This document shows positions 17,741 through 24,899 of a stretch of 64,000 nt of DNA, in pieces. Source of the DNA: Lacrimispora sphenoides JCM 1415 (GTDB lineage: Bacteria > Bacillota > Clostridia > Lachnospirales > Lachnospiraceae); assembly GCF_900105615.1 (NCBI RefSeq), contig NZ_LT630003.1, forward strand, positions 2,170,001-2,234,000. The letters are read 5' to 3'. Numbering within the stretch: the first letter of the stretch is position 1; each line of letters begins with the position of its first letter. The translations under genes and the position numbers were made by a program. Below the pieces are notes generated by a model. It did not search any database, was not told the origin of the DNA, and was given only the letters and a program-made list of their open reading frames with translations.

Positions 17741-18739
17741 CTAAAAAACTATAAGGAACAGCAGGAATACAGGGATCAGCGCTAACACATAGGTAACTGT
17801 CATGAGGCAATTGGCTCTGGGGATATCCTCGTATTCCACCGGTCTTACCGCATCTCCAATGGTAGGCTTTTCATAAAGCTTTCCAAAATAACAGGCATTT
17901 CCCGCCAGCTGGATCTGCAGCGCTCCTGCACAGACCGCCTCTGTCTGGGCTGAATTAGGACTTTTGTGATTGAAGCGGTCCCTCTTAAATATTACCAGGC
18001 CATTCCTGCCTCTGTATGGGTTCCTCTTATTCCTGATTCCATAAAAAAGCTGGCACATATATCCTGCCCCTATCATTAGGGCTGCGGATAGCCGGGCCGG
18101 TATGAAATTACAGGCATCATCAAGCTTTGCTGCTGCGCGCCCGAACCAGAGATACCGTTCGTTTTTATAGCCCACCATGGAATCCATGGTGTTTACTGCT
18201 TTGTATAAATACACTCCCACTCCTCCAAAAAAAGCCATGAAGAGCAAAGGGGCAATGATTCCATCCGAAGTGTTTTCCGCTACGGTTTCCACCGCTGCTT
18301 TTGTGATCCCTTCTTCCGACAATATTTTCGTATCGCGGCCTACAATCATGGATACGGCCTGCCTGGCTCCTTCCACATCTCCATTGGAAAAAGCCTTATA
18401 GACCTTCATGCTTTCTTCCCGCAGGGAACGCCAAGCCATCATCTGGCCGCACATGATACTTTCTATAAGAAACCCTGCATAGGGAGAAAAGAAATAGGAA
18501 GTCCAGAGAATTGCCCCGGATACGGTACCAGTGATTAATAGCACAAGGATCACCAGCCATAAACCGGCTCTTCTTTCCCCCACTTCTCCTTTAGGAAACA
18601 TTTCCCTTAGCTTTTTCTCCAGCCAGCTTATGAGAGAGCCTATGCCGCAGACCGGATGCCAAAGCCAGCGGGGATCTCCAAAGCACAGGTCGAGAAAGCA
18701 TCCTGTCAGCACTGCTGCTAAATGTAGTCTCATCATCAT
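17741..18739 (-). CDS. cbiB: Adenosylcobinamide-phosphate synthase CbiB
   Basis: 332 residues, integral membrane protein. It begins with the family motif of an early membrane segment plus LCFGDPRWLWHPV. ETVAENTSDGIIAPLLF and the AVNTMDSMVGYKNERY loop are also diagnostic. It attaches the aminopropanol-phosphate side chain (product of CobD) to cobyric acid. The start used is at 18739, although the ATG two codons later is possible. The cobD gene begins 33 bases after the stop. Confidence 0.94.
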   Translation of the reverse strand: MMMRLHLAAVLTGCFLDLCFGDPRWLWHPVCGIGSLISWLEKKLREMFPKGEVGERRAGLWLVILVLLITGTVSGAILWTSYFFSPYAGFLIESIMCGQMMAWRSLREESMKVYKAFSNGDVEGARQAVSMIVGRDTKILSEEGITKAAVETVAENTSDGIIAPLLFMAFFGGVGVYLYKAVNTMDSMVGYKNERYLWFGRAAAKLDDACNFIPARLSAALMIGAGYMCQLFYGIRNKRNPYRGRNGLVIFKRDRFNHKSPNSAQTEAVCAGALQIQLAGNACYFGKLYEKPTIGDAVRPVEYEDIPRANCLMTVTYVLALIPVFLLFLIVF

Positions 18740-18760
18740 TTTTGTTCCCTGACCTTCTGT

Positions 18761-19279
18761 TTATTTAATCTTGGCCGCAATTCCGCATACCATGAGGTAG
18801 ACTTCCCTGGAAATCCGGGCTAATCTTACGGATGCCCTTCCTGACACTTCTCTCCATTCCCTGTCTGCCGGATCAAAGGGCACAATGCCGCAGCCCAGTT
18901 CATCAGAGGTAATAATGACATCGGGATTTTGCCGCTGAACCGCCTCGAGAAAAGCATCAACGCTTTTCCCTTCTTTTAAAAGCCTTCTTATGTACTCATG
19001 AAGACCGTGGATGATTGGGCATGTCAAGGCGGCTTCAAAGCTATCCCTGCTGCCTTCTGCGATCTCATGTTCTTCCTCTTTCTCACTTTTTCTTATTGAC
19101 GAATCAAGCGGATATCCCTGCGTATCCAATTGATGCCCGGTGCTGCGGGGCACGCTGTTCAAATTCAGGGGATCGAAAAGCTTATTTCCTTCGAGTTCCG
19201 TCTTTTTGCCGGCGCTCTTTGCCAGCTCCATGGCAAAGGTAAGCTTTCCCTGCCATGCTCCGCCTATAATCAATATCAT
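18761..19279 (-). CDS. Divergent CobU-like protein (adenosylcobinamide kinase family)
   Basis: 172 residues. The N-terminus has a P-loop (GGAWQGK) where CobU has its kinase ATP site. The C-terminal third is clearly CobU-like (DVIITSDELGCGIVPFDPADREWREVSGRA...VYLMVCGIAAK). The central segment differs: the family's DEEMxxRIxxHRxxR region, which carries the guanylylated histidine, is missing and replaced by a polar stretch (about 27-70). Guanylyltransferase activity is therefore doubtful. A normal cobU exists at 46827-47402. I start at the ATG 19277-19279, whose ribosome-binding site is the end of repeat R5. The longer frame from 19405 only translates two repeats. Confidence 0.75.
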   Translation of the reverse strand: MILIIGGAWQGKLTFAMELAKSAGKKTELEGNKLFDPLNLNSVPRSTGHQLDTQGYPLDSSIRKSEKEEEHEIAEGSRDSFEAALTCPIIHGLHEYIRRLLKEGKSVDAFLEAVQRQNPDVIITSDELGCGIVPFDPADREWREVSGRASVRLARISREVYLMVCGIAAKIK

Positions 19280-19280
19280 A

Positions 19281-19332
19281 TTTCCTCTTTCCTGCCCACG
19301 CTTTCTGGGCATAAAGGTATACTCGCAGGGTG
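19281..19332 (-). repeat. Family R repeat, copy R5 (52 bp, tandem with R6)
   Basis: 52-bp unit identical to R6 at 49 of 52 positions by my comparison. Minus-strand order: CACCCT, GAGTATACC, TTTATGCCCA, AAAGCGTGGGCA, then AGGAAAGAGGAAA. That last run is the ribosome-binding site of the cobU-like gene, whose ATG begins 2 bases later. Confidence 0.93.
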
Positions 19333-19384
19333 TTTCCTCTTTCCTGCCCACGCTTTTTGGGCATAAAGGTATACCCGTAGGGTG
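19333..19384 (-). repeat. Family R repeat, copy R6 (52 bp)
   Basis: Second unit of the tandem pair, abutting R5 with no spacer. The first 9 bases of a further unit follow at 19385-19393 before the sequence diverges into the end of cobS. Confidence 0.93.
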
Positions 19385-19409
19385 TTTCCTCTTGTATCTC
19401 TCCATTCTT

Positions 19410-20192
19410 TTAAAATGGCGCTAAATGGGAAACAACAGCCAGTCCTGCTACAAGGGCCAACTCGCATATCTGCAGAAAATATCCTGCAAGATCGCCGGTA
19501 ATGCCTCCGAATTCCCGCTTTGCCATGGTATAATAATACCAATAAATAAGAATGGATACGATAAGGGTAGCAGAAGCAGATACTGCTCCTCCCAGATACC
19601 AGATTCCCCCTACCGCCGCTGCCAGATACAAAACCATAACAACTGCTACTGCCCTTTTTTGGGCTGCCCCGGAAAAAGAGGCCGCCAGACCGCTTTCCTT
19701 TGCCATGGGAAATGTAACCACAGACAGGCCGCTTAAGGCCCTGGTAACCACAAATGTCAGGCAATAGACAGGTATCATGGCCGGACGCATTTCCAAAAAG
19801 ACGGCCAGATATAGAACCAGGTAAACACCGCATCCGATGATAGCAAAAGCACCAGTATGAGGGTCCTTTAGGATCTCAAGCTTTTTCTTCCTGTCTCCGT
19901 TTGACGATCTTGCATCGACCACATCCAGAAATCCATCCATATGAATGCCTCCTGTAACCAGGATGGGAATTACTACCGGGAGTATTTGCCCTAGATGATG
20001 GAAACCAAGAGCATTAGAGCCAAGAAAGGCTGTAAATTCCAGCAGACCGATGACTGCTCCTATGAGAGGAAAAAAGCACATAACATATTTCATCCGCTCC
20101 CTTGTCCATTCCAATTGGGGCATTGGGATACGGGAATACATGGAAAACGCTATCACTAAGCTGCCAAAAAGATTCATATTCCTCCTCCTCAT
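19410..20192 (-). CDS. cobS: Adenosylcobinamide-GDP ribazoletransferase CobS
   Basis: 260 residues, hydrophobic with about 6-7 membrane spans. It carries the family motifs FSMYSRIPMPQ near the start, the metal-binding GGIHMDGFLDVVDARSSNGDRKKKLEILKDPHTGAFA region (quoted in parts: GGIHMDGF, DPHTGAFA), and AKREFGGITGDLAGYFLQ late. It joins alpha-ribazole to adenosylcobinamide-GDP in the membrane, the last steps of B12 assembly. It is the first gene of B12 locus 1. A strong GAGGAGGAGG ribosome-binding site precedes the ATG and a promoter lies at 20229-20257. Confidence 0.95.
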   Translation of the reverse strand: MRRRNMNLFGSLVIAFSMYSRIPMPQLEWTRERMKYVMCFFPLIGAVIGLLEFTAFLGSNALGFHHLGQILPVVIPILVTGGIHMDGFLDVVDARSSNGDRKKKLEILKDPHTGAFAIIGCGVYLVLYLAVFLEMRPAMIPVYCLTFVVTRALSGLSVVTFPMAKESGLAASFSGAAQKRAVAVVMVLYLAAAVGGIWYLGGAVSASATLIVSILIYWYYYTMAKREFGGITGDLAGYFLQICELALVAGLAVVSHLAPF

Positions 20193-20228
20193 GATACCTA
20201 AACCAGGCGGTATACCCAGTCATAAAAT

Positions 20229-20257
20229 ATCATATCACAGAATAATAAAAATGTCAT
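20229..20257 (-). promoter_or_regulatory. cobS: Promoter of B12 locus 1 (cobS)
   Basis: -35 ATGACA (20252-20257), 17-base spacer, -10 TATGAT (20229-20234), about 40 bases before the cobS ATG. I saw no B12-box or cobalamin riboswitch core between this promoter and cobS; the leader is too short for one. Confidence 0.65.
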
Positions 20258-20363
20258 TTGTGAACTTACTGCAAAGAACTGATTCTGACTTTTAAATCCC
20301 CGGTGGCTCCAGTTATTGGATCAATGCCGTGGTGTAATTCTCCTTACCATGTACTCAAAACAT

Positions 20364-20401
20364 AAAGAGAAACGGTGTACAATAATACACCGTTTCTCTT
20401 T
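20364..20401 (-). terminator. Terminator after the MATE gene
   Basis: Perfect 16-bp stem (20364-20379 with 20386-20401) and a 6-base loop. The arms end in AAAG/CTTT, so it can act in either direction. It separates the MATE gene from the cobS promoter. Confidence 0.75.
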
Positions 20402-20448
20402 ATATTAATATTTATACTTATTTAATAAGGACCCATCATATTTCTGCA

Positions 20449-21768
20449 TTACGAACAGAGAACATCCGTCCTCTTTTTCCAAAATACTAATACCATACCA
20501 AGAACACTCACCAATCCTTCTGTCATAACAAATGCCAGCCATACCCCTGTCATTCCCCAAATCCGGCTCAGCATAAGTACCATGGGAACAAGAACCACAC
20601 ACCCCCGCGCCACAGAAATAATAAAAGCATTCAGCCCACGTTCGGCAGCACTTAAATACATGCATACAATAATATTGATTCCTGCAAAGAAAAAACCGGC
20701 GAAGTAGATCCTGAGTCCCTCCCTGGCAAGAAGAACAATTGCTGCATTCTGCTCACTGTTAAACACATTGATCATTTGATCCGAACAGAAAAATACCAGT
20801 GAATAAATTGCTGACGCTATTGCCAGGGAGGTGATAACCGCATATTGAAGCAGTTTTTTTATAATAATACCATTCCCTGAGCCGTAAGCCTTGCTGATTA
20901 GCGGCTGTATTCCCTGTGCGATTCCCGTAAATACAGAGATCCCTACCAGAGCTATATTGGCCACAATCCCATAGGATGCAACCCCTAAGTTTCCCTCCAG
21001 CCCCAGGATGACCAGATTAAAGGTGATCAAAACAATCGCCGAAGACACCTCCGTAATAAATGCGGCCATACCCAGACCAAAAATATCGCGGATTGCCTTC
21101 CACTGAATTTTGCTTTGCAGCCACCGGAGACTGCTCTTCCCCTGTATAAAGTGGGCAGATAAAACCACAAGACTGATGACAGGTGCCAGACCGGTGGCAA
21201 AGGCCGCACCAAACATCCCCATACCCAGCGGAAACATAAATACATAGTCCAAAATTATATTGGATAGGCTTCCTGTCAGCATTGCAATCATCGACAACTT
21301 AGGATTATTGTCATTTCTCACAAATGCCAGCATGACATTGTTCAGGATAAAAAACGGAGCAAAGTAGAGTATGGTGCTTAAATATGCCTTAGTCAGTGGC
21401 AATGTAGCTGCGTCGGCTCCCAATAATACAGCCAGAGTCCCGGTGCCCAGGACTCCTGTGATTGCAAACAGCACTCCCGCCAGAATTCCCATCTTTAAAC
21501 TGGTGGTAAAAACGGTATTTATCCGTTTCCCCCCATTCTGGGATTTCAGAATGCTGTAGCGGGTGGCACCTCCTATACCGATCATCAATCCAGTACCATT
21601 AATCAGGCTGTAAATCCCAATTGAAAAATTCAGTGCTGCCAGGCCTGCAGCGCCCAGTGCCTTTGATACAAAAAAGGTGTCAGCCAGGATATAGCAGGAT
21701 AGCCCGATCATCCCCAAAATATTAAGGCTCACATACTTGGTGTAGTCTTTTAAGACAGATTGTTCCAT
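20449..21768 (-). CDS. MATE family efflux transporter
   Basis: 439 residues with about 12 membrane spans in two similar halves, the MATE fold. Typical segments: LGMIGLSCYILADTFFVSKALGAAGLAALNFSI near the first helices (quoted loosely: ADTFFVSKALG) and GIAQGIQPLISKAYGSG at the start of the second half. It exports cationic drugs or metabolites using sodium or protons; the substrate is unknown. I start at the ATG 21766-21768, 8 bases after AAAGGAGG. The 7-residue longer frame would begin inside the attenuator's downstream edge. Expression is probably controlled by the leader at 21794-21848. Confidence 0.92.
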   Translation of the reverse strand: MEQSVLKDYTKYVSLNILGMIGLSCYILADTFFVSKALGAAGLAALNFSIGIYSLINGTGLMIGIGGATRYSILKSQNGGKRINTVFTTSLKMGILAGVLFAITGVLGTGTLAVLLGADAATLPLTKAYLSTILYFAPFFILNNVMLAFVRNDNNPKLSMIAMLTGSLSNIILDYVFMFPLGMGMFGAAFATGLAPVISLVVLSAHFIQGKSSLRWLQSKIQWKAIRDIFGLGMAAFITEVSSAIVLITFNLVILGLEGNLGVASYGIVANIALVGISVFTGIAQGIQPLISKAYGSGNGIIIKKLLQYAVITSLAIASAIYSLVFFCSDQMINVFNSEQNAAIVLLAREGLRIYFAGFFFAGINIIVCMYLSAAERGLNAFIISVARGCVVLVPMVLMLSRIWGMTGVWLAFVMTEGLVSVLGMVLVFWKKRTDVLCS

Positions 21769-21789
21769 CTCATATCCTCCTTTGAACAT

Positions 21790-21848
21790 AAAAAAGGTGT
21801 TCTTAAAATATTCCTTCTACGACCTAACGGAATATTTCAGAACACCTT
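21790..21848 (-). promoter_or_regulatory. Attenuator (leader terminator) of the MATE gene
   Basis: A stem of about 20 bp (21794-21814 with 21829-21848; one or two mismatches) with a 14-base loop, followed on the minus strand by six T residues (21795-21790). It sits between a consensus promoter and the ribosome-binding site of the MATE gene, so it should block readthrough unless relieved. A smaller TTCTTT/AAAGAA hairpin lies just upstream and may be the competing structure. I find no leader peptide with an ATG start. Confidence 0.75.
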
Positions 21849-21900
21849 AAAATTCTTTACCCGGTGGCAAAGAACAGGTTATTTATTAAAAACCAGAGTT

Positions 21901-21929
21901 ATCATAATATAGTTTTGACTATTTGTCAA
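21901..21929 (-). promoter_or_regulatory. Promoter of the MATE gene
   Basis: -35 TTGACA (21924-21929), 17-base spacer, -10 TATGAT (21901-21906). Near-consensus sigma-A promoter, leader about 130 bases. Confidence 0.85.
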
Positions 21930-21963
21930 TCCTTTGTAATTTTAACCCTATCTTTATGATATT

Positions 21964-22116
21964 TCATACATTACTTTGCTCATCTTTTTTATCCAAAATG
22001 TTTTTTTCAAACCACTGAAATGCCATAATAAGCAGTGTGATAATGATGATAACGATAAATATACTGAACATTCCCTTCCACATGATGTCCAGGGACAAAA
22101 GAAATTTATCAAGCAT
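21964..22116 (-). CDS. Small single-span membrane protein, OadG-like (sodium pump decarboxylase gamma)
   Basis: 50 residues. The sequence MLDKFLLSLDIMWKGMFSIF leads into one membrane span (about 17-34, IFIVIIIITLLIMAF), then a short charged tail (EKNILDKKDEQ). This is the layout of OadG/MmdD-type gamma subunits, which stabilise the decarboxylase complex. The gene directly follows an OadB-like gene (start 49 bases after its stop) and has GGAGCC upstream of the ATG. A 71-residue frame over the same bases in another phase has no ribosome-binding site and no family features. Confidence 0.7.
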   Translation of the reverse strand: MLDKFLLSLDIMWKGMFSIFIVIIIITLLIMAFQWFEKNILDKKDEQSNV

Positions 22117-22165
22117 AACTGGCTCCTTTCTATCCGATAGCCGAATTTCCGCCCGCGGATACTGG

Positions 22166-23302
22166 TCATAATAAGGTGGTCAAAAGGTTTAAGACAATAC
22201 CGCCTGCCAAAACAGATGCAATCTGCCCGGAAACATTGGCCCCGATGGCATGCATCAGCAAATGATTGGTGGGGTCTTCTTTTATGGACATCTTCTGAAC
22301 GACACGGGCTGACATGGGGAAAGCGGAAATGCCGGCAGCGCCTATCATGGGATTGATCTTGTTTTTACGGAATAAATTAATGAACTTGGCAAACAGCACT
22401 CCTCCTATGGTGTCGAATACAAATGCCACAAGGCCAAGGCCGAGAATAACAAGGGTCTGCCAGGTTACAAAGGCTTCCGCTCTCATGCTGAAGGAAACAG
22501 TAATGCCCAGCAGAAGGGTGACCAGATTGGCAAGAATATTCTGTGCCGCATCTGATAAGCTGTGCAGAACGCCGCATTCTCTTAACAGATTTCCGAACAT
22601 CAGAAAGCCCACCAGGGAAACGGACTGGGGTGCTACAAATCCAGCAATCATGGTGACTGCAATTGGGAAAATAATTCGGATCCTTTTGGATACGGATACT
22701 GGATTATAAGGCATCCGGATCAAGCGCTCCTTTTTGGTGGTAACCAGCCGGATAGCAAAGGGCTGGACCAAAGGAACCAGAGCCATATAGGAATAAGCCG
22801 CCACTGCAATTGGCCCGATGTAATTTGATTTGAGTATCTGGGATACCAGTATAGAAGTCGGCCCGTCAGCAGCGCCGATAATACCTATGGAAGCCGCGTC
22901 TCTAAGGTCAAATCCAAGTAAAACAGCTACAGAAATCGTTAAAAATATACCAAATTGGGCCGCTGCACCAAACAGCATCATGATGGGATTGGATAACAAA
23001 GGCCCAAAATCGATCATGGCCCCGATCCCGATAAACAAAAGAAGAGGCAGCGCTTCTGAGGCTTCGATCCCGGATTCAAACAGCCACTGGATAATACCAT
23101 GAGTATTTCCTATGCCGGGCAGCGTCTGATCGATCACGCCGGACAGGGGCAGATTGACCAGTATCGCCCCAAATCCCATGGGAAGAAGAAGCGAAGGCTC
23201 GTACCCTTTTTTAATAGCAAGATAGATCAGCAAAAATCCGACGAGATACATGATTAACTGAGGAACGGTTACAGAGGTAAGACCTGACAGCAAAAAATTC
23301 AT
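22166..23302 (-). CDS. Sodium-translocating decarboxylase beta subunit (OadB/GcdB/MmdB family)
   Basis: 378 residues, integral membrane protein. Conserved features: PLLLFIGIGAMIDFGPLLSNP, the ion-path motif GIIGAADGPTSILVSQ, and the late GAAGISAFPMSARVVQ ... HLLMHAIGANVSGQIASVLAGG region. The family couples decarboxylation of a carboxybiotin carrier to sodium export. Only this beta subunit and a gamma-like small protein are present; no carboxyltransferase alpha subunit or biotin carrier is in the window. The partner must be elsewhere, or these two act alone. The leader (23303-23516) looks structured and regulatory. Confidence 0.9.
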   Translation of the reverse strand: MNFLLSGLTSVTVPQLIMYLVGFLLIYLAIKKGYEPSLLLPMGFGAILVNLPLSGVIDQTLPGIGNTHGIIQWLFESGIEASEALPLLLFIGIGAMIDFGPLLSNPIMMLFGAAAQFGIFLTISVAVLLGFDLRDAASIGIIGAADGPTSILVSQILKSNYIGPIAVAAYSYMALVPLVQPFAIRLVTTKKERLIRMPYNPVSVSKRIRIIFPIAVTMIAGFVAPQSVSLVGFLMFGNLLRECGVLHSLSDAAQNILANLVTLLLGITVSFSMRAEAFVTWQTLVILGLGLVAFVFDTIGGVLFAKFINLFRKNKINPMIGAAGISAFPMSARVVQKMSIKEDPTNHLLMHAIGANVSGQIASVLAGGIVLNLLTTLL

Positions 23303-23363
23303 ATTAAATCTCCCTTCATGCTAGTGCTCTTTTGTATCGGTGAGGTCATCATATACAACCAAA

Positions 23364-23515
23364 AAGACAAGACTCGGCCCTAAAATTAGGACACAGGTCT
23401 TGTCTTTTCAAATTAAACCAGAACATTGCTGTTCAGGATGTTGATTTAACTGCATGCTGATAAATTAGAAGGCCTTTTTTAGCCGGCGCATGCTGACTAC
23501 TCCCCCATATCTGAT
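23364..23515 (-). promoter_or_regulatory. Candidate riboswitch with terminator, possibly yybP-ykoY (Mn2+) class
   Basis: The order GGGGAGUAG ... UCAACAU ... CAAGACC resembles what I recall of the yybP-ykoY manganese riboswitch. The CAAGACC end is part of the left arm of a terminator hairpin (23364-23411) followed by five T residues on the minus strand, the classical switch layout. I could not fold it, and the P1 helix is not obvious, so the class is a guess; a structured attenuating leader is better supported. Confidence 0.4.
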
Positions 23516-23522
23516 TGACTTT

Positions 23523-23551
23523 ACAATATCATAAATATAGCCATAAGTCAA
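23523..23551 (-). promoter_or_regulatory. Promoter of the OadB-like gene
   Basis: -35 TTGACT (23546-23551), 17-base spacer, -10 TATTGT (23523-23528). Gives a leader of about 210 bases. Confidence 0.65.
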
Positions 23552-23617
23552 TGTTGTCAGGAACTTTTATAACCTCTTAACACATATAAATTACGTAAAA
23601 AGAAATGCTATCTCCAA

Positions 23618-24814
23618 TTAAGGCAGCAGCTCTTCCAAATCAGGAAGCGCTTTTAAGCTCCTTTTTAAAATTCCCTTCATATAAGCGATTGCAATTCCAT
23701 AATTGGTAAATGGTACACCGGCATCTGACGCACACTTTCTTCGGTATTCTATCTCCCTTTCATTTAACATGCAGCCGCCGCAGTGGATGATCAGCTTATA
23801 GGCTGACAAGTCTTCCGGAAATTCCCGTCCGGAGGAAGTTTCTATGAGAAGCTCTTTCCCCGTATACTGCCGAAGCCAGCGGGGAAGCTTTACGGTACCA
23901 ATGTCATCACACTGTCTGTGATGGGTACAGCCTTCTGAGATCAGGATCCTGTCCCCATCCATTAAATCACCAATGGCCGCCACACCCTTTACCGCATCCT
24001 CTAAAAAGCCTTTATACCTAGCCAGAAGGATAGAAAACGAGGTGAGAAGAATCTCTTCCGGTGTATCCTTACTTACCTGCTCAAAGACCTGGCTGTCCGT
24101 AATGACAAGGGCCGGTCTGGTTCCCAGCCTTTTAAGAGTTTCCTTTAATTCCGTTTCACGCACTGCCACCGATATGGCACCGGCCTCCAGGATATCCCGG
24201 ATCACCTGCTGCTGGGGCAGGATGAGGCGGCCTTTTGGTGCCGCCTTGTCAATGGGGATCACCAGTACCACCAGGTCGAATGGATTCAGCAAATCTCCTA
24301 CGATCCTCATTTTTGTATCCCCGGTGTTTACAAGGCTTCCGATCCTTTCCTTTAATTCGTGGATGAACAGGCCCTTAAAAGCACTGACAGAAAGTCCGTC
24401 ATCATAGGCCTGTGGTCCGGTCAGATCACACTTATTATAAGCAACCACATATGGAATCTTCTTTTCCTTAAACAAAAGGATCAATTCTTCATCGGTTTTT
24501 GTCTTTCCAACAGCCCCATCTACAACTAAGACTGCGCAATCAGCCCGGTTTAAAATCTGCTTTGTTTTCCTTACCCGCATCTTGCCCAGAGCGCCTTCAT
24601 CGTCAAACCCCGGCGTATCAATGATGACCACCGGTCCCATGGGAAGAAGCTCCATGGATTTGTAAACAGGGTCCGTGGTAGTCCCTTTCACTTCCGATAC
24701 AACGGACAGCTCCTGCCCTGTCACTGCATTGACAACGCTTGATTTTCCTGCATTGCGGCGGCCAAAAAAGCCGATATGCACCCGCTCAGAGGATGGTGTT
24801 TCATTAAGTCCCAT
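23618..24814 (-). CDS. hydF: [FeFe]-hydrogenase maturation GTPase HydF
   Basis: 398 residues. N-terminal GTPase domain: P-loop GRRNAGKSS, switch region GTTTDP, DTPGFDD and NKCD. A dimerisation part follows, then the C-terminal iron-sulfur cluster domain with C-T-H (in GCTHHRQC) and HCGGC, the family's CxH...HCxxC ligands. HydF is the scaffold on which the 2Fe subcluster is assembled before transfer to hydrogenase. I start at the ATG 24812-24814 with GGAGAGG 8 bases upstream, rather than a GTG three codons earlier. It follows hydG by about 85 bases. hydE and the hydrogenase itself are not in the window. Confidence 0.95.
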   Translation of the reverse strand: MGLNETPSSERVHIGFFGRRNAGKSSVVNAVTGQELSVVSEVKGTTTDPVYKSMELLPMGPVVIIDTPGFDDEGALGKMRVRKTKQILNRADCAVLVVDGAVGKTKTDEELILLFKEKKIPYVVAYNKCDLTGPQAYDDGLSVSAFKGLFIHELKERIGSLVNTGDTKMRIVGDLLNPFDLVVLVIPIDKAAPKGRLILPQQQVIRDILEAGAISVAVRETELKETLKRLGTRPALVITDSQVFEQVSKDTPEEILLTSFSILLARYKGFLEDAVKGVAAIGDLMDGDRILISEGCTHHRQCDDIGTVKLPRWLRQYTGKELLIETSSGREFPEDLSAYKLIIHCGGCMLNEREIEYRRKCASDAGVPFTNYGIAIAYMKGILKRSLKALPDLEELLP

Positions 24815-24899
24815 GCCTGTCACCTCTCCCTACTGTCAATTTTTGCAATTGCAGCGAGCCAAGGCCAAGTTAACTTTGCCCTGGCAACTGCCTGTTTGA

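Larger units (their letters stand above)
23303..23617. other. 315-base gene-free region: promoter and structured leader of the OadB-like gene
   Basis: From hydF stop to oadB start this holds, on the minus strand: a promoter (23523-23551), a GGGGGAGTAG box (23497-23506), two GCATGC palindromes that can pair around an internal GCC/GGC hairpin, an ATCAACAT segment followed by a GAACA/TGTTC hairpin, a CAAGACC box, and an intrinsic-terminator hairpin (23364-23411). No small ORF with a ribosome-binding site was seen. Confidence 0.7.

Noticed and set aside
19276..19833. 185-residue minus-strand frame
   Set aside because: Shadow of cobS plus translated repeats R5/R6.
20190..20225. GGGTATACC before cobS as another family R copy
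   Set aside because: Only the palindrome matches; the TGCCCA/TGGGCA arms are absent.
20193..20363. Possible cobalamin riboswitch upstream of cobS
   Set aside because: A CCGGGG-type stretch and GCCAC occur, but they lie upstream of the best promoter, and the B12-box order is missing.
21954..22169. 71-residue minus-strand frame
   Set aside because: Overlaps the 50-residue OadG-like gene in another phase and lacks a ribosome-binding site.
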